Shown: positions 36,863 to 45,247 of the stretch, piece after piece
Position numbering within the stretch: the first letter of the stretch is position 1
Layout: each line of letters begins with the position of its first letter
Source of the DNA: Hydrogenophaga sp.
Lineage (GTDB): Bacteria; Pseudomonadota; Gammaproteobacteria; Burkholderiales; Burkholderiaceae_C
Direction: 5' to 3'
Assembly: GCA_020048405.1 (NCBI GenBank)
Contig: JAIFMP010000044.1
Span: forward strand, 1-52,538
DNA: 52,538 nucleotides
The notes under the pieces: model-generated
The model's database searches: none
What the model was told of the DNA's origin: nothing
The model's input: the letters and a program-made list of their open reading frames with translations, nothing else
Made by a program: the position numbers and the translations under genes

Positions 36863-38000
36863 GGTCGGTCAGGGTTTTGAGGAAGGCCACGATGTCGGCT
36901 TTTTCCTGGGCATTGAGGTCGATCAGCGTGATGAGGTCGCTCTTGTTCGGGTGCGTCCGGCCATCTCCAGCATTCGGCCCGCTGGTGATGTGGCGGCCCC
37001 CGGCGGCATAAAAGTCAAGCACGGCTTCCAGCGAGGCAATGCTGCCGTCGTGCATGTAGGGCGCAGTCAGCTCCACATTGCGCAGGCTCTGCGCGCGGAA
37101 CAACCCGCGGTCGGTGGCCTGGGCGGTGAACTCGAACAGGCCCTGGTTGCCGTCGGGGAAGTTGCCTGTGCCACCGATGTTGTAGAGCCCGGTGTTGTGG
37201 AACGGTGTTTCCACCACCCGGCTGGCGGCGTGCACCACGTGGTCGTTGAAGTTGAAGCTGCCATGGCAGTGGAAACATTCAGCCTTTTCGCCCATGAACA
37301 GATTCAGCCCCCGTGTTTCAGCCGGAGTGAAGGTGGCTTTGCCCTGTATGTACTGGTCGTAGCGGCTGTTGCCTGAGATGAGCGTGCGCTGGAATGCGGC
37401 AATGGCCTGTATCACCTGGCCCCAGGTGGGTGCGGGTGTTTCGCCGGGAAAGGCAGCGGCGAACTTGGCCGGGTACAGCGGCTCGGTGGCAATGCGGCTC
37501 AGCACTTCGACCTTGTTGCCGTCGTTCACGCCCATCTCCACCGGGTCTTCGCTGAACAGGGGCACTTCCATCTGCTTTTCCAGCGTGACGAGGCTGGGGT
37601 TCACCCAGGTCAGCGTGGCGTTGTAGGCCACGTTGGCCAGGCCTTGCGCCGCGCGAGAGTGAAACTGCCCGGTAGACCCCACCGCCACGGCCTTGCCGTC
37701 GGTGAAGGCTTTGTCCTGGTGGTGGCAACTGGCGCACGACTGGTTGCCGTTGCCCGACAGGCGTTTGTCGTAGAACAGGAAGCGGCCCAGGTCCACTTTG
37801 GCCGCAGACATGGGGTTGCCCTCGGGCACCTTGGGCACGGCAAAGCCGTTGGGCAGCTCCCACGTCCAATTGCCGGGGGTGAAGGTGGCACCGGGCGTAG
37901 TGCCCGCGGTGTCGGTCACGCTGGTACCACCCCCGCCGCAGCCCGTGAGGGCCGCAGCGGCGGCAGCCAGCACCCAGGGTGCAAGCTGCCGGGGCTTCAT
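36813..38000 (-). CDS. mbnH: MbnH-family dihaem enzyme (MauG/cytochrome c peroxidase-like)
   Basis: A 395-residue lipoprotein (lipobox ALTGC at 21) with two c-type haem sites, CASCH at 89-93 and CFHCH at about 235. Conserved family blocks are GRFLFYDKRLSGNGNQSC, ANVAYNATLTWVNP, VEMGVNDGNKVEVL, FHNTGLYNIGGTG and YMHDGSIASLEAVLDFYAAGG. MbnH enzymes use a bis-Fe(IV)-type state to oxidise a tryptophan of the partner MbnP to kynurenine, which then helps bind copper. The ATG overlaps the stop of the MbnP gene (ATGA), which fixes the pair. Confidence 0.85.
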   Translation of the reverse strand: MKPRQLAPWVLAAAAAALTGCGGGGTSVTDTAGTTPGATFTPGNWTWELPNGFAVPKVPEGNPMSAAKVDLGRFLFYDKRLSGNGNQSCASCHHQDKAFTDGKAVAVGSTGQFHSRAAQGLANVAYNATLTWVNPSLVTLEKQMEVPLFSEDPVEMGVNDGNKVEVLSRIATEPLYPAKFAAAFPGETPAPTWGQVIQAIAAFQRTLISGNSRYDQYIQGKATFTPAETRGLNLFMGEKAECFHCHGSFNFNDHVVHAASRVVETPFHNTGLYNIGGTGNFPDGNQGLFEFTAQATDRGLFRAQSLRNVELTAPYMHDGSIASLEAVLDFYAAGGRHITSGPNAGDGRTHPNKSDLITLIDLNAQEKADIVAFLKTLTDHDFITNPKFSNPFPAQ

Positions 38001-38947
38001 TTGGCAATGGCCTTGAACACGGTTTGACCAGCGCCGCCATTGACTGGCAAGCCCGTGCCGCCAGTGGCCAGGTCAGACCAGTCAAGTGCCAGGGCTTTGA
38101 ACACCGGGCCGCACTCGGGGTCTTTCAGGAAAGACATGCACCCAGCCGATGTACCGGTGGTGTTGGTGGTGATCTCGGAACCCGCCAGCAGAGCTTGGAC
38201 ATCCACCGCCACTTTCTGTGCAGACGGATTGAAAGCCGCGAGTTTGAACTCCATGCGGTTGGGCTGAGCACAGCTGCTCACCTGGGTGCCCGTGGCCGGG
38301 TTGCCCACGCAACTGGTGGAACCCAGGTGCACGTTGAATGTGGAAGCCGACCACTTGCCAGGGGTGCCAGCTTCGGCGCTGGCCAATGGGTCGGTCACCT
38401 CGATCTTGGCAAACTTGCGGCCGCCCTGCCAGCTCCATGCCATGGCCTGGATGTCCAGCGGGGCCTTGGTAGTGGCGGGGTTGGCCCAATCCGTGTGATT
38501 CAAGGCAAACGGCACACCCATCGTCATCTTCACGCCGGTGTAGGTGCCTGCGGGCACGGTGCCTTTGACCACGGCGTTGGTGCCCGTGGTGCCGGTGGCG
38601 GTGGGGCATGCACCGGTGGCGTTTTCCAGGTCCACCAGGGTGACGCTGTCAGAACCTGCGGTGTAGTTCCAGCTGTCGTTGGCGGCAAGGGTCAAGGGCA
38701 CTTCCACACCATCCGCGCGGATCATCTTGACCTGCGAAATGTAGAAACGGAAATCCCTGATGTTGGCGTCAATGCCGTTGACCCCCAGGCCTTTGACAGT
38801 GGTGCCACAGGCCACAGGCGTGGTACCCGCGGTGGCCGCAAACTGGATCTCGACGGCTTGTGGGCCATCGTCACCGCCACCGCAGGCGACGAGGGACGCA
38901 GCGGCCACGGCCGCGAGGGTGAAGGAAACAAAAGTACGTGCGTTCAT
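37997..38947 (-). CDS. mbnP: MbnP-family copper-binding lipoprotein
   Basis: A 316-residue periplasmic lipoprotein (lipobox SLVAC, Cys22). It has the MbnP pattern: VEIQFAATAGTTPVACGTTV, ANIRDFRFYISQVKMI, SVTLVDLENATGAC, GTYTGVKMTMGVPFALNHTD, AMAWSWQGGRKFAKIEV, FNVHLGSTSC and CMSFLKDPECGP. The several Cys pairs give the older name, four-Cys metallo-mystery protein. A Trp, perhaps in MAWSWQGG, would be the substrate for kynurenine formation by MbnH. The start at 38947 follows a DUF2946 gene by 110 bases. It reads as the first enzyme gene of unit 3 of the copper region. Confidence 0.82.
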   Translation of the reverse strand: MNARTFVSFTLAAVAAASLVACGGGDDGPQAVEIQFAATAGTTPVACGTTVKGLGVNGIDANIRDFRFYISQVKMIRADGVEVPLTLAANDSWNYTAGSDSVTLVDLENATGACPTATGTTGTNAVVKGTVPAGTYTGVKMTMGVPFALNHTDWANPATTKAPLDIQAMAWSWQGGRKFAKIEVTDPLASAEAGTPGKWSASTFNVHLGSTSCVGNPATGTQVSSCAQPNRMEFKLAAFNPSAQKVAVDVQALLAGSEITTNTTGTSAGCMSFLKDPECGPVFKALALDWSDLATGGTGLPVNGGAGQTVFKAIAK

Positions 38948-39056
38948 GATGATGAAATTCAAAAAAATGTGTGAAAGGCTGGCACCGGCGCACGCCGCAA
39001 CGCAGTCCACGTTCAGGGCTGCAGGCACCAAAAAAAGACGGAAGCGGTAACCGCGC

Positions 39057-39473
39057 TCAGGCGGGCGGGGCACGCATGGGGGCCATCAACAACACGCGCT
39101 CGGCATTGCCACGCAGGTGGGGGCCAGCCCCCCCGTTGGCAGCCGCGAGCGGGATGACCGGTGGCGGATACACAATGGCAGCGCCCCCTTCCCAGCCGGG
39201 AGTCATGGCGGCGTGCGCGCTGGCCCAGGCACACGGCTGGGCCAGGCCTTGCGGCCAATCGGCCGGGTGCTCGTCGGCAGGGGCGCCGTCCAGCGCCACC
39301 CACTGCAACCCGTTGGGTGTGCAAATTTCAGCCACTGGCCCGCTGGCGACGGCCGGCACCACCCAGGCACCCAGCAACCCGTGCAGTGCCGAGAACACCG
39401 TGCACAGCAACACAATCCGTGCCCACATCATGTGGCGAAGATTGAATACCCGGGTGGCAGTTTTCAACATCAA
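39057..39473 (-). CDS. DUF2946 (CruR-like) protein ahead of mbnPH
   Basis: A 138-residue small exported-looking protein with N-terminal hydrophobic helix (WARIVLLCTVFSALHGLL) and the family block AEICTPNGLQWVAL, then PCAWASAHAAM and a C-terminus ending APMRAPPA. DUF2946 proteins in Bordetella act as copper-responsive leader ORFs whose CxxC motif is needed; here the second Cys of the CxxC is Ala (CAWASAH), so copper sensing may be changed. It lies directly upstream of mbnP on the same strand. Confidence 0.65.
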   Translation of the reverse strand: MMLKTATRVFNLRHMMWARIVLLCTVFSALHGLLGAWVVPAVASGPVAEICTPNGLQWVALDGAPADEHPADWPQGLAQPCAWASAHAAMTPGWEGGAAIVYPPPVIPLAAANGGAGPHLRGNAERVLLMAPMRAPPA

Positions 39474-39526
39474 ATCAGGGCCTGTCGCTTGATGATATTG
39501 TTAACTTAGCTCTGAAATTCATCGTA

Positions 39527-40018
39527 TCAGTGCGCATGTTCCGAATCCTTTTGGCTGCTGCGCGGCGTCTGCACCCACACCATGACCTCGCGCTCACCGG
39601 CGCGCTGGAAGGTCAGGGTCACGGGGAAGCGGTCGCCGTCTTTCAGCGGGGCTTTCAGGCCGAGCAGCATCAGGTGGTGACCGTTGGGTGTGCCGTGGCG
39701 CAGGCGCACCTCGGTGTTGGCGGGCAGTTCGACGGCCGGCACGGCACGCATGCGCATCACGTCGCCGTCCATTTCCATGCGGTGCAGTTCCACGGTGGCC
39801 GCTGCCGGGGTGCGGGCCGACAGCAGGCGGTCGGGCTCCGTGCCGTTGTTTTTGATGGCGCGGAAATACACCGCACCCGTGGTCATGCCAGGCCGGGTGG
39901 GGGTCGCGTAGGGGTGGTCCACGGCCAGGTCTCCGGCCTTGAAGCCATGTGCCCAGGCGCTGGGGGAGAGGGCAGCGGCCAGAAGGGTTGCTGCGCAAAG
40001 GTGGCGGCGGGTGGTCAT
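39527..40018 (-). CDS. Periplasmic copper chaperone PCu(A)C
   Basis: A 163-residue exported protein with the copper motif of PCu(A)C: VELHRMEMDGDVMRMR and TPNGHHLMLLGL, i.e. the H(M)x10Mx21HxM arrangement. It delivers Cu(I) to the CuA or CuB site of cytochrome oxidase. The start ATG 40018 has GGAG 9 bases upstream; ATG 40051, which overlaps the stop of the PfpI gene (TGATG), is an alternative. Its last residues are the His-rich DSEHAH. It is the last gene of unit 2. Confidence 0.85.
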   Translation of the reverse strand: MTTRRHLCAATLLAAALSPSAWAHGFKAGDLAVDHPYATPTRPGMTTGAVYFRAIKNNGTEPDRLLSARTPAAATVELHRMEMDGDVMRMRAVPAVELPANTEVRLRHGTPNGHHLMLLGLKAPLKDGDRFPVTLTFQRAGEREVMVWVQTPRSSQKDSEHAH

Positions 40019-40050
40019 GGGCATGGGCTCCAGGGGAATGAAGGGCTTCA

Positions 40051-40941
40051 TCAGGCCCAGCGGCTGCGGGCGCGTTTGGCAATGGCGCGGGTGGCATCGA
40101 CCATGCCGGCGTACATCTCGCTCAGAAATTCCACCGCCAGCCGGGGAGCCTTGTCGGGGCTGCCGGCGTTGTAGGGCGGAGCGGGGTCGTATTCCAGGTA
40201 GAGCTGCACGGTTTTGGCGTAGGCCGGGCTGCGCAACACGCTGACCAGCTTCAACCCAAAGTCGATGCCCGCTGTGACACCGCCACCGGTGATGCGGTTG
40301 CGGTCGACCACCACGCGGCCTTTGGACGGAATGGCACCCAGCTCTTTCAACAGGTCGCGGGTGGCCCAGTACGAGGTGGCGCGGTAGCCCTTGAGCAAGC
40401 CAGCGGCACCCAGGATCAGCGAGCCGGTGCAAACGCTGGTCACGTAGCGGGCGGTGGCCCCGTGTTGGGCCAAGAAGGCCAGCACCTCTGGGTCTTCCAT
40501 CATGGTCAGGGTGCCAGGCACGCCACCGGGCACAAACAGCACGTCCAGCTTGGGCGGGCAGTCTTTGAAGGCTGTGGTGGGTGTGATGGGCACCAGGGCC
40601 TTGGGCTGGCCGGGCTCATTGCCCACGGGGTCGGTGTTTTTCCAGAGCAGATGGATGTCTTTGTTCATCAAAGACTCGAACACCGTCAGCGGCCCGATCA
40701 GGTCTTGCAGAAACATGCCAGGGTACACCAGCATGCCGATCACCAGCTGGGGGCCGCCGGTCAGGCTGTCGTATTTCTTGATGGCCTGGCGGTGGTGGGC
40801 GTCGGCAGACTCTTTGGTGTGGCCGGTGGCCGGGCTCCGCGCGGCAGCGCCCTCCGCAGGCTGCATGGCCGATACCCGAGCCGAAGCGGCCGCACCTGCG
40901 CCCAACCAAGCGGTCAACTGGGCAAAACGGCGTCGTTGCAT
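40051..40941 (-). CDS. DJ-1/PfpI family protein with Tat signal
   Basis: A 296-residue class I glutamine amidotransferase-like protein. It starts with MQRRRFAQLTAWLGAGAAAS, a twin-arginine signal, so it is exported folded. The core has LVIGMLVYPGMFLQDLIGP, DVLFVPGGVPGT, the nucleophile Cys in VTSVCTGSLILGAAG, and GVTAGIDFGLKLVSVL, close to isonitrile hydratase/ThiJ types. Its place between the TonB receptor and a PCu(A)C gene is unusual; a role with an isonitrile or other copper ligand taken up by the receptor is only a speculation. Confidence 0.78.
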   Translation of the reverse strand: MQRRRFAQLTAWLGAGAAASARVSAMQPAEGAAARSPATGHTKESADAHHRQAIKKYDSLTGGPQLVIGMLVYPGMFLQDLIGPLTVFESLMNKDIHLLWKNTDPVGNEPGQPKALVPITPTTAFKDCPPKLDVLFVPGGVPGTLTMMEDPEVLAFLAQHGATARYVTSVCTGSLILGAAGLLKGYRATSYWATRDLLKELGAIPSKGRVVVDRNRITGGGVTAGIDFGLKLVSVLRSPAYAKTVQLYLEYDPAPPYNAGSPDKAPRLAVEFLSEMYAGMVDATRAIAKRARSRWA

Positions 40942-40993
40942 GGGTTGTTTCCTTGAGAAAAAAGGGAGGGCCTAAGCCCCCCAACCTTGGAGA

Positions 40994-43114
40994 TCAGAAG
41001 TTGAACTGGGCCGACAAAGACACCGTGCGAGGCAAGGCCGGAATGACCTGGCCACCGCTGAAATACGCCGCAGGAGCGTAGTACTGCTTGTTGGTCAGAT
41101 TGCCGATGGCCAGCGCGTAGCGGGCAGTTTGGGTGCGGTACGACAGCTGGGCGTCGAACACCGAAACGGCGGGCGTGAAGAAGGTGTTGGACGCCGTACC
41201 GGGCAATTTGCTGCGGTGGGTCAGGCCCAGCCCTGCACCCCAACCAGCCAGTGAGCCGGTGCGCACGTCGTAGCGGGCGGCCAGGCGCAACTGCTGCTCG
41301 GGCACATTGAACAACTGCTTGCCCACCAGACCGGGAGCAAAAGCATCCTGTGTGGTTTTGGCGGTCTGGTTGGTGTAGGCGGCCACCCACACCAGCTCGG
41401 GCGTGGCTTGCCAGCGCACATCCACATCCAGGCCTTTGGAACGCTGCTGACCAGTTTGATATGCGGCAAAGGTGGCGGGGTCGGTGACGGTGGCGTTGTA
41501 GCGGGTGAGGTCGAACAGCGCCACGGTGGCGGACACGCCGCCCAGGTTGTTCAGGCGCACACCCACCTCGGTCTGCTTGAACTCTTCAGGTTTGGGGGGC
41601 GTGAGGTAGTAGCCGAACAACGGCACCTTGATGGCCCGGCTGTGACCCGTAAACACTGAGACCTGAGGAGAAAAGTCATACACCGCGCCCAAACGGGGCG
41701 TGGTTTTGGTGTTGGTGGACAGGTTGTTGTAGCCAAAGGCCGGGTTCACATCGGTGACGCTGATGCGCGAATGGCGCAGGCTGGCCAGCACGTGCCAGGG
41801 GCCCATGTCGATCTGGTCCTGCACGTACACCACGGTGGCCTTGTAGATGTTTTGCTGGTCGGCTGGCGAGGGGGTGGGTGCTTCCACCCAAGCCGGGAAA
41901 CGGGGGGCCATCAGATCGATGGAGCCCAGCGTGCCTGCAAAGCCGTTCGAGAACGTCATGAAGGCGTTGTCGTTGGTTTTTTCGTAGTCCACCCCGAGGT
42001 TGACTGTGTGTTTGACGTTGCCATAGGCAAACTTGCCGGTCAGGCTGGGCGACAGTGAGGTGGTGTCGATCTGGTTCCACAGCCGCACGCCGCGCAGGTA
42101 GGTTGTGCTGCCGACCAGAGGGGCCACGCCGAAGGGCGCAACAAATACGCCACGCTGGTCAATGTCGGCGGAATTGCGGCCCGCAATCAACTGGAACGAC
42201 CAGGCGTCGTTCAGCCGCTGGTCCCAGCGCAGATTGATGCCGTTGGACTTTTGCACCGTATCGGGCAGACCAGTGGCCGTCACGTTGAGGCTGCGCGGCA
42301 GGCGGAAGCTGCTGGTGTCCAGCGTGCCCTTGACGGGCAGGCCCGAGTAGTCGGGCGTGGTGTTTTCCTGATGGCGCAGCTTGACCACCACCTTGGTTGC
42401 GGCACTGGGCGACCACGACAGGCTGGGGAACAGCGCGGTGCGCTTGAAAAAGATGCCATCGCTCTCGCTGTCGCTGCGCGACAGGTCACCCACCAAGCGC
42501 ACCGCCAGGTCGTTGCTCAGAGGCTGGTTCAGATCAAAGCTGGCAGCGCGTTCGCCGTAGTTGCCCACACGCAGGCCCACCTGGCGCGAGGCCACGGCCT
42601 CCGGCGATAGCGTGGTGATGGCCACCGTGCCACCACCTGCAGGGTATGAGCTGCCCGCCTGGCCGCTGCCGAACAGGCCACCGGCTGGACCTTTGACCAC
42701 GTCGATGCGTTCGATGTTGGCCACACTTTCGGCATTGGGAAAGTAGCCGGGCATGGAAATGCCGTCCACCACCGTGGCGGCGTTGAAGCCGCGCACCTTG
42801 AAGCTGACGTTGTTGGTGTCGCGCGGATCGATGCTGTTGACGTTGCTGACGTTGCGCAACGCGTCGGACACGGTGCGGGAATCCTGGTCTTCCATCAGGC
42901 TGCGAGGCACCACGATGACCGACTGCGGCACATGCGCCAGCGGCGTGTCGGTCCGGGTACCTGCGGTGGTGCCCTTGACCACGTATGCCTCTTCCTTCTC
43001 GGCTTTGATGGTGACAGCCTTCAGCGTGGCGGCATCGCTGCCAGCCTGTGCCAGAACAGCGGCAGGAAACGCCAGCACCAAGGCTGCGCAAACGGGGTTG
43101 AGGGAACGGGACAT
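40994..43114 (-). CDS. TonB-dependent receptor (siderophore/metallophore type)
   Basis: A 706-residue outer-membrane receptor. A signal peptide ends VLAQA; the plug domain has HVPQSVIVVPRSLMEDQ, SVSDAL-like VSDALRNVSNV, VRGFNAATVVDGISMPG and ERIDVVKGPAGGLFGSGQ; the 22-strand barrel ends LSAQFNF with terminal Phe. The plug resembles catecholate/hydroxamate siderophore receptors. Its place next to PCu(A)C, PfpI and DUF2946 genes suggests a copper or copper-chelate substrate. ATG 43114 has GAAAGG upstream; in-frame sequence further upstream is not signal-like. Confidence 0.88.
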   Translation of the reverse strand: MSRSLNPVCAALVLAFPAAVLAQAGSDAATLKAVTIKAEKEEAYVVKGTTAGTRTDTPLAHVPQSVIVVPRSLMEDQDSRTVSDALRNVSNVNSIDPRDTNNVSFKVRGFNAATVVDGISMPGYFPNAESVANIERIDVVKGPAGGLFGSGQAGSSYPAGGGTVAITTLSPEAVASRQVGLRVGNYGERAASFDLNQPLSNDLAVRLVGDLSRSDSESDGIFFKRTALFPSLSWSPSAATKVVVKLRHQENTTPDYSGLPVKGTLDTSSFRLPRSLNVTATGLPDTVQKSNGINLRWDQRLNDAWSFQLIAGRNSADIDQRGVFVAPFGVAPLVGSTTYLRGVRLWNQIDTTSLSPSLTGKFAYGNVKHTVNLGVDYEKTNDNAFMTFSNGFAGTLGSIDLMAPRFPAWVEAPTPSPADQQNIYKATVVYVQDQIDMGPWHVLASLRHSRISVTDVNPAFGYNNLSTNTKTTPRLGAVYDFSPQVSVFTGHSRAIKVPLFGYYLTPPKPEEFKQTEVGVRLNNLGGVSATVALFDLTRYNATVTDPATFAAYQTGQQRSKGLDVDVRWQATPELVWVAAYTNQTAKTTQDAFAPGLVGKQLFNVPEQQLRLAARYDVRTGSLAGWGAGLGLTHRSKLPGTASNTFFTPAVSVFDAQLSYRTQTARYALAIGNLTNKQYYAPAAYFSGGQVIPALPRTVSLSAQFNF

Positions 43115-43162
43115 GGGCACGCCTTTCAGAGGGAGAGGAACACGGGGTGGGGGAACTTGCAC

Positions 43163-43525
43163 TTACTTCCAGACGACGTTGCCCGCGCGGTCATACGACC
43201 ACGGCGCGGATGCGTCTTTGCGGTTGGCCTGGCTGAGCCAGTCCACGGTTGCAGGGGCCTGTTTGGCTGCGACCACTTGCGGGGGAGCAGGCAGAGTTGC
43301 CACTTCAGTCTTGGGAAATGCCCAAGGCAGCGTGGCCAGTCGAGCCTCGGTGTCGGCCGCTGCCCACTTGGCAATGGACAGAATCAACCCGACCGCCAGA
43401 AGGTGAAGCAGCAGCATTCCACCCACCACCCAAGCCACCACCCGGGTGCGACCTGCGGGGCGGTAGTCGTCTTTGCCCGCGTTGTGGGTGCCAACAACGT
43501 TTGATCTGGGAGCCATGCGTGTCAT
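43163..43525 (-). CDS. Small single-pass membrane protein, possibly receptor-linked
   Basis: A 120-residue protein with a Pro/Arg-rich start, one membrane helix (RVVAWVVGGMLLLHLLAVGLIL) and a Pro/Ala-rich periplasmic tail ending WSYDRAGNVVWK. Its ATG overlaps the Crp-like gene stop (ATGA). The layout (short cytoplasmic end, one helix, extended periplasmic tail) is TonB/ExbD-like in outline only. Its position directly ahead of the TonB receptor suggests a helper for that receptor. Confidence 0.6.
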   Translation of the reverse strand: MTRMAPRSNVVGTHNAGKDDYRPAGRTRVVAWVVGGMLLLHLLAVGLILSIAKWAAADTEARLATLPWAFPKTEVATLPAPPQVVAAKQAPATVDWLSQANRKDASAPWSYDRAGNVVWK

Positions 43526-44250
43526 GCCAATGCCCCGTCCATGTCCAGACTTGGCTGGGCAACGATGCCGAGTGCCTGTGCCGCCGCACGGGCGGATGCG
43601 CTCGCTACAGCACCCGCCGCAGCACCCGCGGCTGCCCAAGGTCGGGGGCCAGACTTGCGGGTGCGGGGGGGCAGCAGTTGCGCCAGCGCGCGGCACACGG
43701 TTTCGGATTTGGCATCCACCACCAAGGCCAACTCGCGCAGGGGGGGCAGACTGCTGCGCAGGGCGTCGGTATCTTGAGGTTGGCCCACCAGCGCGGAGGC
43801 ATGTCCAAGCACCTTGAGCAGGGTGGCCACGCGGGGCAACACCGGGCCGGTGCGCAACTGGGCCATGTCGTGGCTGCGTTGCTGCTGCTGCAGCAGGGCC
43901 AACACCATGAGTTGCTGCCGCTCGGTTTCGTTCTGTGGCTCGACGGGGGCCAGAACCACATCGGTCAGGGCTTCGGCGCTGAGCTGGTGGGGCATGTTGC
44001 ACAGGGCTTCGATGCCCAGCAGATCACCCGGCAACGCCAGCGACATGAGGTGTTGCGCATCGCGCTCGCGCTGCACCAGGCGCAAAACGCCCGACACCAC
44101 ACGCCACAAGCGGGCGCTTTGGCCCGATGCAAACACGGTGTCGCCACTGTGGCAAGACCACTGGGTGGCGGATTGACCCCACCGGGCAGCGAACCAACGG
44201 GGATGGCAAACGTGCCAACGGAAAGTTTCGACATGGTTTCGTCCTGACAT
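43522..44250 (-). CDS. Crp/Fnr-type transcription regulator
   Basis: A 242-residue regulator. The N-terminal cyclic-nucleotide-binding fold reads SGDTVFASGQSARLWRVVSG, LRLVQRERDAQHLMSLALPGDLLG; a helical linker is followed by the DNA-binding helix-turn-helix RELALVVDAKSETVCRALAQL. The last ~50 residues are Ala-rich and have no known role. The 5' end is uncertain: an alternative frame (MSKLSVGTFAIPVG) also opens here, which suggests a small shift or a different start. It heads a unit with the receptor genes and is a likely local regulator of copper uptake. Confidence 0.72.
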   Translation of the reverse strand: MSGRNHVETFRWHVCHPRWFAARWGQSATQWSCHSGDTVFASGQSARLWRVVSGVLRLVQRERDAQHLMSLALPGDLLGIEALCNMPHQLSAEALTDVVLAPVEPQNETERQQLMVLALLQQQQRSHDMAQLRTGPVLPRVATLLKVLGHASALVGQPQDTDALRSSLPPLRELALVVDAKSETVCRALAQLLPPRTRKSGPRPWAAAGAAAGAVASASARAAAQALGIVAQPSLDMDGALA

Positions 44251-44276
44251 GAAATGAATGCGCGACGCGCACGCCC

Positions 44277-44723
44277 TCAAGGGGCGGCGCAGCCTGGGGT
44301 GTCAGAACGAAACGGGTGGCCCCCTGGCCAGGGGCGTGTGTGTGGGGGCCGAGGGGAATGTGTGCCCGGCCCAGGCAGGGCAAGGCGGGAGGGCTGAAGG
44401 CGCGAGGCCCCAGCCGTCAAAACTGGGCGGCGGCGTGCCGCGGTCGGTGGCCAGGGCGCAATAGCCGCCTGCAGTACATCGCTGGTTAGGGTGCCGGTGC
44501 CGTCATCGGCCCGCACCCACGACAGGCCGTGGGCGCTGCACACCTCGACCCACCCACGCTCGGCCAGGGGCTTGCCATGGTCGAGCGTGCGAGAGATGGC
44601 TGGAGCCAGCGTGGACAGCAACAACAGCGCCAGCAACAGGCCCACCCAGGCACGGGCGCGCCCACACAGCCCAGAGGCGGTGTGGCGCGGGGTGTGCCGG
44701 CGGTGAAGACCTGAAAACAGCAT
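44277..44723 (-). CDS. DUF2946 (CruR-like) protein ahead of the receptor unit, frame uncertain
   Basis: A 148-residue frame starting at ATG 44723. It has a hydrophobic segment (AWVGLLLALLLLSTLAP) and the family block GWVEVCSAHGLSWVRADDGTG. After TLTSD the sequence does not look like the family, but another frame gives RCTAGGYCALATDRG and ends ARGPPVSF, matching the Cys pair and the R-PP tail of the others. So a frameshift near 44490 is likely. It precedes the Crp-like gene on the same strand. Confidence 0.55.
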   Translation of the reverse strand: MLFSGLHRRHTPRHTASGLCGRARAWVGLLLALLLLSTLAPAISRTLDHGKPLAERGWVEVCSAHGLSWVRADDGTGTLTSDVLQAAIAPWPPTAARRRPVLTAGASRLQPSRLALPGPGTHSPRPPHTRPWPGGHPFRSDTPGCAAP

Positions 44724-44776
44724 GAAAATATGCCTTGCCGCTTGCTGTGTTTGGCTTTTAAGCAACTTCTTTGTGA

Positions 44777-45214
44777 TCAGCGCAAGCCAGCCAGGTACAG
44801 GCGGGAGAGCTCTGCAAATTGCTCGGCGCTGAGGGTTTTGCGCACGTGTTCCACACAGGTGTTGCGGCCCTGGAAGTGCTTGACCTCGGCCTCGGCAATC
44901 TGCTTCATCAGGTCGTCGCGCTGGGCCTGGGGCTTGTTCTCCAGAATGGCCATGCGCAGTTCTCCGCGCAATGCCACGATCTGCTTTTGCACCGCCACGC
45001 GGCCGGGCATGGCCTGTTTGCGGTAGTCGTCGAGAGACTTGATTTGCTCTGCGCTCAGCTTCAGGTCGGCCTCGTGCTTCATGGTCAGGGGCATCAGTTC
45101 GACAACAGGCAGGGCGCCGTCGCCGGGAACAGACTTGGCCTGGGCCAGACCGGCACCGGCGGCCAAGGCGATGGCCAAGGTCAGGCTGCGTACGAGTGTG
45201 GTGGTTGCTTTCAT
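44777..45214 (-). CDS. Spy/CpxP-like periplasmic helical protein
   Basis: A 145-residue exported protein. The signal peptide ends LAQAK; the mature part is helical with LKLSAEQIKSLDDYRKQAM and TLSAEQFAELSRLYL, i.e. two LTxxQ-like motifs typical of Spy/CpxP chaperones. Spy-type proteins counter misfolding and are induced by envelope or copper stress. A single Cys (RNTCVEHV) is unusual. It is the third gene of unit 1, after Sco and PCu(A)C. Confidence 0.75.
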   Translation of the reverse strand: MKATTTLVRSLTLAIALAAGAGLAQAKSVPGDGALPVVELMPLTMKHEADLKLSAEQIKSLDDYRKQAMPGRVAVQKQIVALRGELRMAILENKPQAQRDDLMKQIAEAEVKHFQGRNTCVEHVRKTLSAEQFAELSRLYLAGLR

Positions 45215-45247
45215 GGTTTGACTTTCTTGAGGTGGTTAAAAAAGGGT

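Noticed and set aside
39527-40432. Extended 301-codon version of the PCu(A)C gene
   Set aside because: Residues upstream of 40051 are antisense-like to the PfpI gene; the signal peptide starts at 40018-40024.
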